Source: Macrocystis pyrifera (taxonomy: Eukaryota > Sar > Phaeophyceae > Laminariales > Laminariaceae). Taken from it: a stretch of DNA of 64,000 nt. Within the stretch, counting starts at the first letter, position 1, and each line of letters begins with the position of its first letter. A model generated the notes under the pieces. The model was not told the DNA's origin, ran no database searches, and saw only the letters and a list, made by a program, of their open reading frames with translations. The DNA is taken from NCBI GenBank assembly GCA_031763025.1, contig JASSKH010000016.1, positions 434,001 through 498,000 of the forward strand, given 5' to 3'. Below are positions 22,792 through 34,341 of the stretch, in pieces. A program made the position numbers and the translations under genes.

Positions 22792-25700
22792 GGGTGGAAT
22801 GCTCCTGGGTTGATGACCAGTAGTGCTATATGATCTTTGTGAAGCGAGTGTATTTCTGACAGAAAGACACTCTTTCCTGTCGCGTAAAGAAGTGGCCGAG
22901 CGAGTTGCCAACCGAGTACCCGAAACCAGGGATGCATATCACGCGTTACACGTTTGTTCGCGTTCGCATATTGGCAACAAGTTTGCAAAAACAACTGACG
23001 TTCACGTTGTTTTCAAAATGACCCCTGGGGGAAAAAGCCTCCATACATTGTGGAAAAATCTTTTATATATATACCAGTAGGTGTTTTTGCTGCGCTTGCT
23101 GTAAATGTTTAGCGATTGACGTTCGCGGGCGGCGTTCGCACGATTGGCCATTTGTTTTAACCATAACACGCATCCCTGACCGAAACCGCTCATTTTTCAA
23201 GAACGCACGCCATCCGTCGTCGCACCGCCGAAAGGGACAAGCTCCAGCATCACGAAAACGGTTAAGCTCGCTGGGGTGCCGCCAAATATATCCATCAACA
23301 CTTACCTGGTATAGGCAACCTAGGCAACCGATACAACCTACGCGGCGAGGTTTGTAAGACACAACGTAGCGCCGAACAGAAACAAACACCTCACTCATGA
23401 ACAACGATCGACCGCGCTCATGTGCCGCCACATCAAGGCACCAAACTGCCCATGCGGCGAGACTCGCAAGGAACAAAAATATCCAACATACGTTCATGGT
23501 CACACAAACAAGGTCTCTCGCAACGAAAATAATCAGTACCTACGGACTCGAACCTGGATGTGCTGGATGCTGGGCGTCGTGGGGCATGTACGTATAAAGA
23601 ATAAACCCTACGTTTCGCGAGAATATTTCATAAAACAAGGCTTGGGTATTTTTTGCAGTAGGCCATGGAAAAAGACTCCGACTAGTAGTGATTTCCTGCC
23701 GTCACGCTGCCCCCCCCCTCCCCCCCTCCCTTCCGCGCGAGGAAAATTCTCTCACCATTCCCAAGAAGCCCTGGAAACCCGCTACCCCGCTCGCCGCAGG
23801 GCCACCGTAGACACCCCCCGATCCCCCGAAAGCGTCTCGGAGCACCTCTGCCTCGGAAACTTCTGTCACCCGCTGATCGTCAAGTTTGACCCACTTAGCT
23901 TCCTGCTTCGTGGCGTCCTGTGGAGGCAATCTTGTCCCACCGGCCTCGGTACCGAGCTCTGTCGACCGCGAGGGGGGCGGCGAACTTGACAAGGGCGGCT
24001 TGTTGTACCGTACGTAAGCGTAGTAGTGGCCTGCAGACGGCCCTCCCACGTGCATCACCACAGCTGATAGGTGGTACCTCTGGGATCGCTGCTGAGTTGA
24101 TGGGGAAACGCTTCCGGCGGCATCGACATCGACAACGGCGCCGGCCGCGCTAGGTGCGGTATGGCGTGAAGGGGCCTTTAGCCATGGAGACATGTCTAGC
24201 TCCGTGGGGAACTCGAAGCGGTCGTTGATTTTCGCGAGGTCGTCACGGTACGGGTCGTACTGGAACCGCTTGAGATGGAACTGGCAGAGTTTGAAACGAC
24301 GGAACGACAGCAACAGTAGCGACCAGAATTGAACTACAGTAACAACAACAGCGACATCCACAACGCCAACGTAAACAACATAAACAGCAGCAGCAACAAC
24401 AACAACAACAACCACACAATGGTCGATGCCAAGCGGCAGACGTCGATATTTAGCACGAGGCGTCGTCAGTCCAGGCACGCCGTATATACGTGTATGCGGG
24501 GGTCACGGGTTACCGAACGCCCACTCGAGCTGAGCGCGTGTTCACCAGTTGTTGCAACGGGAGCTATGGGCAAAATCGACACACGACACGAAATTGGAAC
24601 GTGGAAGTGTGGTGAGCTTAAGGTCTATTTTTACCAATCCGCCGGAGGATAACAAAACAAACAAACAAACAAACAAACAAACAAACAGTTGTTCCACAAT
24701 CGAAAACTCTTACTGTAGTGTGCCATTGAATGTGGTACAACGAGCAACATCCCCTAATAAATCGAGCTACAGTGGCGTTACTCCCGCCCGTGTGACGGCA
24801 GCAAGACAAGCATCCAAGAGAGGTTCCAGGATGACGCTTCCATGGGCAAGGTTAAACTTGCCCTGAGCCAGTTCTGGATGCGAATGCGTGTGGTTCGCTA
24901 GTGTGGTGCTGCTCGGGCGAGAGCAAGCCATGTTTTTACAAGATTAAGAAGGACGTCTCAACGGTGATATCGATGATGCTGTCGACACTCCCGCGATGGT
25001 TTGTGTGGTCGCAGAGAGCAAGGCCCGGACGCGCCCTGTCGCCCGCGATCGAGAAGGGGTCATACCAATACGTTTAAAATTACCTTGTCCCGAGTCTGCT
25101 CTACGAGTTTGCTTCGAATGGCATGAGGAGTCAAGTCTTCCTTCATGTTGGATTGGTTTATAACTGTGAAACAGTTGGGAGTTGCGGGAAAACCAAAGAA
25201 CGAAACCATTTTTTGACAGAGAACAACTATTCCTGGTATACAACAAAATCGAGCTAACCAGCTACACTAAGTGCAGAAACTCGATGATGCCCCAGCGGTG
25301 GTTGAAAGCGTCCTGCCCGTACCGCCTGAGCCACAATCCACGGCCGAAGTCAACTCGCCACCTGTACACAACCGGACCACTCAGTAAAAAAAGTGCCCAA
25401 CAACACCAGGCCAATCTGCCCACAGCAGTTCAACAATCGGCAATCCGAGTGCCACCCCCGCCCAACAGCACACCGACTGACTGCGCTTCGCACGCCATTT
25501 TCGTTTCGTACCTGGAGTACGGGAGGAAGTTCGACAAAACGCACGCCCTTCCTCGCGTCCTGCAAGCCGTGGTCCCCTGCACGCCAGCGGTTCTCTCCCG
25601 TCATCAGCTCCGCCTCCGTAAATCTTGGAACACGAGACGCAGGGAAGAAGGGAGGGAGGGAGAGAGGGGGGGGTGGTGAGGGGAGGGAAGGACGGAGGAA

Positions 25701-28700
25701 GGGAGGACGGAAAAAACACAGCAAGGAAGTAAAGAAGAAACAAGCAGAGCAAGGAAGGAAGGACATCAGAATAAATACACAAAGCAAGGGAGGGAGGGAG
25801 GGAGGAAGGAAGGAAGGGAGGAAGAAAAAAAAAAGGGTGTCGAAGATCCGCAAAACACACGGAGGGTGTCAAGGATGCTCGAACCAAAACCCTTGACTGG
25901 ACCGTGACAGTTCTAACGTCTTCTCCGGCGGCATGCAGTGCGTTCCAAAAGGTTCGCACGCTCCGGAAGGACAAGAGAGAGCTACTGTATAAAAACACGA
26001 CACGCATTAAAATAAAAAATAAATGCTTCGGTAGGTGAGGGAATATTTTTCAATGAACCATGTTTATCCCTCTGACCGCAGTTTTCAATACACCTCACCA
26101 TCGACACACCGAACTAGTAAATGCGCCGTGCGCCACACTACCGTATGAAATATAACAATTCCACCGCGATTATATTACATCGCAATGACGTTATAGGGTA
26201 GGAAGAAAATATCAATATCCGACACCCCCTCCCGATGTAGTCGCGAAGTCGAGCAAGGAGCACACCCAGTCGAATAACACATGTACCTGGTATATAATAA
26301 ATATTTTCAAAAAAGGCAAGGCGTCCCGTGCAGGCAATGGCGTTTTCGTGTGCATACCTGTCGAGGGATTTTTGAAGCGTTTCGATCCCCTTGACGTCGA
26401 GAGGCAGGTCGTAGAACACTTCCTCCCCTTCCTTCGAGTGGGGCACATTCACACACTGCGCTTCACAACGAGCGTTGTCCGCAGACGAAAGGAAACGGAC
26501 GGAGGGGGGGGAGGGGGGGGGGGGGGGTGACTAAGGCGACAAGCTAGACCACCTATATATACCGGTAGAAAATAAAAATAAACATAAGCTGTGAGAGAGA
26601 TCGAAAATTTCGTCTAAACCCACATTTGCAAGCTGTAAGTGATGCTTACATCGCGCGTACAGGTTGAATACAACTTCACGAAGGGTATATCTCCCTCAAG
26701 GAGGGGAACATAACCTGACAGCACTACTTTAATGTGTGAAAAAGGAAAAAGGAAAGCTACACGACCGAAAAATGAAGTGGTCTCTGCTGATACCGACCGT
26801 ATTCGGTAGCCGATCGTATTCGGTAGACGAAAACGCCAGACCGCTACAAGCACCGTGACAAAAAAAAACGTAAACACAAAATTCAAGCGGCCTGCTTCGA
26901 ATGAAATAATACCGGTCAACACTCGAAAAACACTATACTGAAATCTGTCTCTGCGATACGGTGCAGACAACACAGCCGACAAGCCTGAAAAAAATACAAG
27001 GTACTGGAGATGAAAGAGATAAGAAACAGACACAACCGCTTGAAGATAACATTCTCCGCTACGGCGGTAGATAAAAAGGTTGAAGGCTCTTTCTTTCGCA
27101 TTCGCAGCAGCTGTTCATATCAACCAGCTCTGACCTCGATGTAGTTCACCAAGCGTCCCGCAAACAACCCCTTCATTGCTCTCGGGAGCCGCCCCGTTCG
27201 CCGCCCGCCTGCTCCTTTTCGGGCACTCCGCAATCGCCCTCAAGTGCCATGAATAAGAACCTGGCGAGGATTTGTGGTGGTATTGCCTTAGTACGAGCGA
27301 AGCGATTTCCTACTGTACACGGCCGCCTGAAAAAGGACACACGTATATTGTATTCATTGATAAAAAATAAAAGCACACAACAGCTGTGAGATTTCGATGA
27401 AACTCATCTCTGCAGGCTGTGCGTGATGCTTCGATCGCGCGTACTATTATAGGGGTTTTATATGGCCTCATATCTGAGGCATGCCTTAGTGCTTTTGAGC
27501 TGGGTGAGGCCGAAAATCCTATAGACCTTTGAAGCAGGAGATCCTCACCGTCCGACTCAAACATCTCCTAAAACAAATATATATATATATACACTTGGTA
27601 CTTAGCGTAACATACACGTATTTCGTACTTGTGTTTGCCTTACAGTAGTAGTAGTGATCCCTCTATTGTGCCGGTATGGTGTGCGACAGCGAACAATACC
27701 GGCACTGCTGTAAAGGCAACCAACCGGCACTAATTACTCCGCACTTTGCCACACTGGTTGATGCAAGCTGTGTCAGGTGATTTCACAGGCATCATCTATA
27801 GCGCTATAGCGGGCAACCGGCACTATAGAGGGACCAGACCACTACTGCTGTCTACTAGTGGATGTGCCTTCCGCCAGCGCCCACAGCTGGCGACAGTTAC
27901 CAGTACCGAGCAGCGCGCGTGCCTAGCGAGAGCTACCCTATACCCTATACCGTAAATCTTAAAAAGTGCCACCACAAACGCCTTATCGCTCTCAATCGGA
28001 AACCCTTGTACAGGTCTTGCAGGCTAATGTGATGCGATGGTTGACGGCACCCTTCTTGCCCTTGACGCACGGACAGCCGTCAAGGACAGTCGCCAAAGAA
28101 CTACCCGCACTACAACTAGCCTTGACAGGCCAAAACGCCAACATCCTACACAAAAACCAGCATAGTTAAATCTAAAGAGCGTCAACTGACACATTGCCTT
28201 GCTCTATGGGTACTCAAGCGGACGAGTGGGGTGAGCGGTCAGCAAGCGCAACATACTCCCCACCACGCTAGTCACAACACTTACGTACGTACACACGAAC
28301 AACACCCGCAGCTGGCACCGTAGGCCGCGACTATCGAAACTCCAGACCCCCCGTAGTGCTGCTTGCTGCATGTCGATCGGCCTCGCAGCAGCGGTAGCAG
28401 AACTCCGTGACTTAAGCTCTGCCCGCTTCCTTCCCCCCCCGACTACACGACATGTGTACTATTAATAACCCAACTGAGTGTGTCAGCCATTGCCCCTCCC
28501 CTCCTGTTGATGTACATACCACTGGCCGTTTCGCCTGGGGCGCTTCGGGGCTAAGGGCAATTTTCCTTTCGGCGTCAAGGTCATATCTTACGGGTGAAAA
28601 CGGTCTTTCCACTCGAAACTCTCGAGGCAAAACAGCCAGTCCCAAAACTAGGGATACCTGAAACAGTCAGTTGGAAAGGTACAACTGTCGTGTATAAAAA

Positions 28701-31700
28701 CGGGGGAAGGGAAGCGGGAAGAACTTAGTCCCGAAGCTCTGCTGCCGCTGATGCCGCTGCGGTGGGTCCGGTGGATGCGCAGCAGCACAGCGCGAGGCTT
28801 AGGGTTCCGGTAGTCGCGCCTTACGGTGTCAGTTGCACTTGCGGTGTTCTATGGAAGTACAGTGACTGGTCGGGGGGGGGGGGGGGGGGGGGGGGGTACT
28901 CGATATCATACTGGTGGGGGGGGGGATGTTCTTGCTGGTAGACTTCCCCACTCGTTGGCGTGAGTACCGATAGGGCCTGCTGCCGGTAACGATTTCCTCT
29001 GCGCGAAATGGCCATGCCTTATGGACCAACATGGATGGGGTTTTCGTCCGAACCGCTCGAAGCGAAACGGCCAGTCGTAAAACTCGGAGGGGGGGGGGGG
29101 GGGGTGGCGTGCTCATGCGTTGCTTGCCTTAGTCATTCGACCATTGACCACGCATCCCTTGCGAGACGGAGGGGGGGGGGGGGGGTGTACTCCTGTGGGG
29201 GGAGGGAGGTATACTTGATATCATGCACGGCCGTAGCCGTATGACCATAGACCCTCGCATCCCTACAATGCTGCGACGGAGCAAGTCGGGTTCTCACCGA
29301 CCAAGTAGGCATTGCTTGCACCAAGCTCGAAGCGCCCTGAGGTGTTTCGCGTGTCGCATACAGGGTGAGCTGCATCCTACTAAGAACCGCTTTAGAGGCG
29401 GATTTTCTTGCATATGGATAACAGCGTCGGGAGAGTATCTAACCCACAGTGCACCATCTACAGTAGTTGATAGCTATATAACCCACAATGCGGTAACAAG
29501 AGGGTTACACCTGCATGACAACAAATTTCCCTTCGACAGCGGGAAGGATTGATTGGACTACTGGGGCGGCAGGAAGAATTCGAGCGGCATCTAAAGTCAC
29601 TGCCGAGAGACCCCATCACCCGTATTTTCCTCCAACGCAGGCTTTGAGTACCTCGCCTTCCTCTACAGTAGACTTGTCGTTTTTGTCCCATTGTTGTCTT
29701 CCTTCGCCTTTTCGTTGGTTGCCTCCTTGTTTTGCTTCTTACCGTTGCGTTCGTCCACACAGTCACCCCTCCTGCCTCTTTACCCTCCCGGGAAGCGAGA
29801 CGAAGAAGGCCTACGCTCGTATTTCACGCAGCCGGAAAAAGAGAGGTCTTGCAACTGTATGTATATTATGTTCACGTACCCACCATATGGCCGCGCAATG
29901 AGGACAAGCGGACTGTTCAAGCTGTGAAGCAGTCGGTTTCCGCTTTTACGTGTTTACTTATTGAATTGTACTGCCGTGCGGTAGAGTCCGCTGCCGCCAA
30001 CATCTCCGCCGCCGCCACCACCGCCACCACCACCACCACCACCACCATCGCTGGCGTAGGCAAGCCTACGAAACGCGGTATGTACCCCAAGACAGACGAC
30101 ACAACGCGGCACGCCTACGCCTGCCGACTCTTCCGCGTCGGAACCAACAATGTGCCCGGTGCTCCAGAGGAGAGTGCGCTGTCACACGAAATACAATTTA
30201 TGTTACATATTCTCCAGCATATTGGAAAACAGTAAGCGTATGCTGCGGCGATGGCCATAAGGAACTACAGTGTTGACTTGGTCCAGCTTCCACAAAGTCG
30301 ACTGTCATGTCAGTCCACACTTGCCTCTTCACTGCATCTCCATTCCCAGATTTTTCCAGGATTTTTCTCACGTGGTCGGGGTCAGGATTAGAGCGCCAAG
30401 TCAAGGAAATTTCAACCGTTAGGACGAAGCTGGGGCAAGGTCTATACAGCCTGTCTGAAGACGGAATCGCGCTGCCACACACATGCATTTTTCGTTTTTA
30501 GATTCCTCAGGCAGATTCGACAAAAGTAAGCATTCATCGCGGCGATGGTCCTACAGAAAACCCGATGCCACCCGGGAGCCTCACCTTCCGAACTCCTGGG
30601 CATCCTGCTGTACCCGCGGGTCCAACCCCATCGCCTTCGTCAGCGCTGCCGTAGAAGCCGGCCTGAGAGCACGGTACAAAGCAAAAGAGGTGCGAAGGTA
30701 CTGCTCTGTGACTCGCTCGCATATCGGCGCTGTAGCAGAAAAGCAACGCTATAGCTAGTGCAGTGTTGAAAAAGAGGTGAGGGTATTGACGTAGTAAGAG
30801 AAAAAGGTGAACTGTGGCGTGCGGAGGGACTGTGTGACCCGTCTAATTATCGGAGCCGCAGCAGTAGAGCATGCAGCATATAGCTGGCACTGAGTTAGAG
30901 ATTCGGGTAGGTAAAGACAGGGTGACTAAAATAGTATCTCACAGCACAGAGGTCCGAAAGCCGTCTGCCCAAAGGCCACCCCGCCGCCACCGAGCCAAAA
31001 GCGAGCAAACACTGGCTAAACAACAACCGACCGTTACCCGTGACCGCACGGCGGCACGTGGGGCATAATTTTTACAATACGATCGGTACCAGTGCTGCAG
31101 TAACCTCACGCCGTGCGTGCGTTCCTCGCCTGCTTCCCTCCCCCAGCTGGCGAAACACCGCGGCCAGGGCGGAAGCCGCGCCAGCCTTTCCGCACACCCC
31201 CTCCTCCACCGCTTCCTCCACAGCCTCCTTCAGGCCTGGGGTGTGGTACATCGTTTGCAGCAGCGAGTTAAGGTAGCACGTATTCCCCTGGTTGGCGAGA
31301 CCCTTCGGCAGATCGCTGCCCTTCGCATCCAGACCCCTCTTAGCTGCGGCACGCTGTTGCATCCTCGCGGCGTTTCTTCTCCGTCTCGCACGCTGACCGG
31401 GAAACCAGAACCCCCGTCCTCCACCGCCCCTCGCGCTGCTGGCGAGCCGAAGAGCATCTGATTCGGATATTGGCGAAAAGTCTTCAGAAAATTCTTCGGA
31501 AAATTCTTCAGAAAAATCGTCAGGAAATTCTTCAGAAGATTCCAGCCCGAACCAGGAGATGTTTGCGTCGTCTTTGTCTGTTGAGGCGGAAGCGGAGATC
31601 GATGTTGGCTTGGATGAGCGGAAGGACAGCCATCGGAAAGCCTGGGTTCCCTCGTTTGTGAGGTCATCGGAACGTTCGGCCTGCTGATTGGGCAATCTGT

Positions 31701-31710
31701 CGACACTCCC
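22234..31710 (-). CDS. Ubiquitin carboxyl-terminal hydrolase (USP, peptidase C19), catalytic domain, 7 exons
   Basis: A cysteine protease that removes ubiquitin. Exons on the minus strand in coding order: 31710-31110, 30645-30585, ~27205-27135, 26455-26358, 25623-25512, 24280-23756, 22356-22234. The Cys box is GLANQGNTCYLNSLLQ, followed by LTKAMGLDPRVQQDAQEF, GLFAGRLVNYIE joined to CVNVPHSKEGEEVFYDL, AGDHGLQDARKGVRF, LPPVLQ joined to FHLKRFQYDP, INDRFEFP, the catalytic His in GHYYAYVR, Asp in WVKLDDQRV, and SSAYMLQYVR closing the domain. The wording is nearest to USP7/UBP12-type and USP47-type enzymes, from memory of those families. Exons above 31710 (N-terminus), at least one between 30585 and 27205, and any below 22234 are missing. 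Phases agree at all other junctions. Confidence 0.9.
22515..22690. repeat. GATC-rich MITE copy
   Basis: Contains CTGATCTGTAGGATCTAG, GCCGGGTGGGAGCC and GATCTAGATGATCTAG, ending ACGATCTGTCCGACC. In the intron between the last two USP exons. Confidence 0.6.
22759..22790. repeat. Poly(G) run
   Basis: 32 G after CATATTTTGCC. It has no attached SINE tail, so it may be an independent homopolymer. Confidence 0.9.
23756..24280 (-). CDS. USP exon: FHLKRF to catalytic His and Asp
   Basis: 175 codons: FHLKRFQYDPYRDD, INDRFEFPTELDM, a low-conservation Ser/Ala insert, SAVVMHVGGPSAGHYYAYVR with the catalytic His, WVKLDDQRVTEV with the Asp, and a Gly-rich tail. Acceptor ctgccag, donor GTGAGA, phase 0 both sides. 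Confidence 0.92.
24652..24687. repeat. (CAAA)n microsatellite
   Basis: About eight CAAA units in the USP intron upstream of the 24280 exon. Confidence 0.9.
25512..25623 (-). CDS. USP exon: FTEAELMTGENRW...LPPVLQ
   Basis: 112 nt: FTEAELMTGENRWRAGDHG, LQDARKGVRFVELPPVLQ. Donor GTACGA. AGDHGLQDA.KG and LPPVL are conserved in USP7-type enzymes. The intron upstream holds a purine-rich GGGA tract. Confidence 0.92.
25640..25840. repeat. GGGA/GGAA purine tract
   Basis: GGGAGGGAGGGAG, GGAAGGAAGG and AAGAAAAAAAA. On the coding strand this is a pyrimidine tract just upstream of the acceptor at 25624. Confidence 0.8.
26358..26455 (-). CDS. USP exon: CVNVPHS...FYDLPLDVKG
   Basis: 98 nt: CVNVPHSKEGEEVFYDL, PLDVKGIETLQKSLDR. 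Acceptor gcgcag, donor GTATGC, phase 2, joining to the next exon's leading A to make Arg. Confidence 0.92.
27135..27205 (-). CDS. USP exon: GLFAGRLVNYIE segment
   Basis: Reads RLPRAMKGLFAGRLVNYIE before GTCAGA and joins in phase to CVNVPHS. The 5' edge is uncertain; the frame is closed by a stop near 27240, so the acceptor lies between about 27160 and 27235. Confidence 0.65.
28867..28923. repeat. Poly(G) run with degenerate SINE tail
   Basis: About 30 G at 28867-28896, TACTCGATATCATAC, then another G run. Looks like a minimal SINE 3' end. Confidence 0.6.
29089..29425 (-). mobile_element. SINE joined to a LINE 3'-end fragment
   Basis: Left part 29089-29170 is the inverted LINE tail (GTTGCTTGCCTTAGTCATTC, GACCATTGACCACGCATCCC). 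After a G run comes the SINE: ATCATGCACGGCCGTAGCC to GAACCGC and beyond. On the minus strand the order is SINE, poly(C), LINE tail, poly(C). Confidence 0.75.
29541..29643 (+). other. Unassigned exon-like open segment
   Basis: After tttcccttcgacag the plus strand reads REGLIGLLGRQEEFERHL, KSLPRDPITRIFLQR. It is protein-like but not recognised, and no neighbouring plus-strand exon was found. May be chance. Confidence 0.15.
29998..30050. repeat. (CCG/CCA)n microsatellite
   Basis: GCCGCCGCCACCACCGCCAC followed by repeated CAC. It sits in the USP intron where an internal exon is missing. Confidence 0.8.
30585..30645 (-). CDS. USP exon: QQDAQEF motif
   Basis: 61 nt reading LTKAMGLDPRVQQDAQEFG. 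The acceptor is ggcag and the phase fits the previous exon exactly. QQDAQEF is a conserved USP block. Donor GTGAGG. The next expected exon was not located. Confidence 0.88.
31110..31710 (-). CDS. USP exon: acidic stretch and catalytic Cys box
   Basis: Starts after tttgccag with a strong pyrimidine tract, in phase 0, so this is not the first exon. It has an imperfect acidic repeat (EEFSEEFSEDFS) at about 31480-31550, an Arg-rich patch, then GLANQGNTCYLNSLLQ with the catalytic cysteine. Donor GTGAGG after 31110. Confidence 0.88.
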
Positions 31711-31950
31711 CTGGCAAAGAGATTACGGGAAAAACGTTCGACGACCGACGGCGGTTGTGTAACGGCAGAAAGTCAGTATACAGAGTGTGTTCGACTTGAC
31801 CAATTGTAGGTACAGTAGATTCGACAAAATGGTTGGTAGTGCACGCAAACTTCATTCCGGGACTTTCTCAGGCCATTGGGGTTAGCTCAGGGTTGGAATT
31901 TGGGTTTTAGAGGGTTTACAGTTGACACCCGAGTGCGCGTCAACCATTTC

Positions 31951-32175
31951 ACAGCTCGGACAGATCATCTACAGATAGATCATCTAGATCCTGAATTACC
32001 GTTATGCCATGTTCTGTAGGATCTTGTACAGTACAGATCCAACCCAGGAGACATGTATTAGATCCTGCAAACTATACGGCTTCCACCCGGCAATACGATT
32101 TAGATACATACAAATCAGGGATCTATCTGCCCTTAAAGATCTAGATCATCAAAAGATCGGTAGATGATCTGTTCG
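31951..32175. repeat. GATC-rich MITE, best-preserved copy
   Basis: About 220 bases. Left end GGACAGATCATCTACAGATA, right end GGTAGATGATCTGTTCG: an imperfect terminal inverted repeat that continues inward through GATCATCTAGATCC and GATCTAGATCATC. The interior carries GATCTTGTACAGTACAGATC and CCACCCGGCAA. No ORF. Confidence 0.7.
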
Positions 32176-32813
32176 ACGTGTGACCATTCCGCCGAGGCTA
32201 GGCATGTCGTACACAGAGTACACTGCTCTGTCAAATTTCCATTTTCAGCTGCTTGGACGGCTTGGCACGCTTGTGGGTCGATTTTTAGTTTTCGAATCAA
32301 GCAAGAACGTAGCCAGAAAAAAACTGCTCAGTCCCAGCTTTGCTTTTATGCCTGCTAGCGGCTCGCCGTCTGATGCAAGACAAACCATACCATGCATATA
32401 AACGAGCAAGATAGATCTACTGTTGTACTGTAGTGCAGCACCGGTGTTGCCTGATGTGTATGATATGTATGATCATGTACTACAGTATGTAACTCAGCGT
32501 CGCACATCGCACAAGGGCCCAATGCAGCAACCCTGAGCCTTCCTCGCTATACCAGGTTTGGAAATACACATGAAGAATCTTCAAGAACTTGGTGGCTATC
32601 ATATGATACAGGTACAATACACCTACGTACAGCAGTACCCGGGTACGGTAATAAGAAACAGGAAAGAAACCTGGTCCAGACTACAGTAGATTTCTTATTT
32701 TGAGAATCGGTGCGTTTCTCAACTAACTTCAGTGTACATAACGTCCGTCGAATTTGTTATTTTCTTGTATATCCCGGTTGCTCTCTTGCTGCTCGTTGTC
32801 TTATCAGGTGTCC

Positions 32814-32836
32814 TGTCCTGTCCTGTCCTGTCCTGC
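32814..32836. repeat. (TCCTG)n microsatellite
   Basis: About five copies of TCCTG, followed at 32841 by GCTGCTGCTGCTGCTG. Confidence 0.85.
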
Positions 32837-32971
32837 TACAGCTGCTGCTGCTGCTGCTCATGTGACCATCTACCTCTGTGCAGAAAGTTCATACACGATT
32901 AAAGCAGCAGCGTACTTGAAGGCAACTACGAGTTGAGCATGTGTAAAAAAACTTGCAATTTCTGCTCTCAC

Positions 32972-33115
32972 CATGCACTTGCCGGAGTCCCCAGCTGCGT
33001 GCCGTCCACCAAAGTACGAGATCCATAGCCCACTGCCAGGGGTGCGCCCGTGACGCCCAGAAAATGCCCCTACGCCGAGGATGGGAAGCAAGACCAACAT
33101 GCCCATCGCCATCAT
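32972..33115 (-). CDS. Possible first exon with signal-peptide-like start
   Basis: Starting at a pair of ATG codons the minus strand reads MMAMGMLVLLPILGVGAFSG, a hydrophobic leader, then GSGLWISYFGGRHAAGDSGK and CM before GTGAGAG, a good donor. The product is not recognised and no second exon was found. Another frame here reads a plausible VDGTQLGTPAS stretch. It could be chance. Confidence 0.25.
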
Positions 33116-33778
33116 CGCGCCAAGTGTACGTTTCAAAAAAGCAGCGAGCGGAAGGCAACGGAGATCTCCCTGCATTGTTGGGTGCTATTGCAATACGGTC
33201 TGATTCCGACGCGTCGGGTGGCAAGGTCTTCCTGATAGGACGAGGAATCATCGTCTTACTAGTATCCAGTGTGATGTGCGACCAGCGGCCTCTACCACCT
33301 CATGCGCCTTCTCTCCTTGGCAGTTGGTTGTGTTGTGTGGGGCTCGCTGTGTTTTCTGTTAATAAGTTCTGGATGGGTTTCCAACATAGTGATTTGCATT
33401 GTAGATCGGAGATTCGCCAAAGAAAAAACATGAAACCGTTGAAAACCGTTCACCAAAGAAAAAAATGTTGATGCGGCGAAGCGGCGTTCGGCGTTCGGTG
33501 TATTAATACGTAGTACCAGGTAAGTAGTAACGGTGTAACGATTCTCACACTCCCATATTGTCGTTTCTGGTGGACTACCCCTCCAATAAGCATGGGAACG
33601 AGCGGAACGGAACGAGGCTGCTTATATCCGTTCGTTCCGTTTCTATGTATTAAAACGTGTTTGGGTCCATGCAGAATCACCTCGCCACCCGAATCAGTGC
33701 GAACGGTATATTTTGCATATGCCACGACTTCAATACTCGTACGCTGTCGTCGTGCGCAAATTGGTGTTCGCGTAAATT

Positions 33779-34341
33779 GAGCCTCCGCCGGCTTTTGCTG
33801 ATAAGGCCGAATAGGCCGTTTTTGGGGTGAAAAAGCCCGTTTTTTTTTCCTAGGGCCGATTTTTAGTCCCGCGGGCCGAAACCCATTTCACTCGTCTCCT
33901 GACATGTGCAAGAAAGCCTGATACTTGTACTTGTCATTTCCAACGAAATTGGTTTGAAAAAAAAAAAAATGGGAGCTGCATCACGGATTTCTGACGCCTG
34001 CTGGCCGACGTGGGCAGCGCTCTGCTGATAATGCACGCCGGTCAAGCCTGCTTCCAAAAAAAAACAAATGCCCATATTTTTTTTCTGTGTGAACGAGCCG
34101 ATTTTCATTAATTCGACACGATTTTTTTTTTTTAATATTCGAGCCGAAAAGGCCAAAAAATGTGTTTTTGTGTCTGTTTTTTTCCCCCCATTATTAGTAA
34201 TAGTCGATTCTAGTTTTTTTAAGCCGCAATCAGCCGAAAATGTTTTTTTTTAGATAGATTTCGGCTAAAATCTCGAAAGCCTATTAATTTAGTTTTCAAA
34301 AAGCCAAAAAACGCAACAACAACGAAAAACGGCGGAGGCTC
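33779..34341. mobile_element. Non-autonomous element with 12-bp terminal inverted repeats
   Basis: Left end GAGCCTCCGCCGGCTTTT and right end AAAACGGCGGAGGCTC are inverted copies about 560 bases apart. The inside is T/A-run rich with repeated GGCCGA/TCGGCC words and no long ORF. No clear target duplication, so the superfamily is open. Confidence 0.6.

Noticed and set aside
25350..26007. Pro/Ser/Phe-rich 208-codon minus ORF
   Set aside because: The purine tract at 25640-25840 gives low-complexity translation; only 25512-25623 is USP-like, in one frame.
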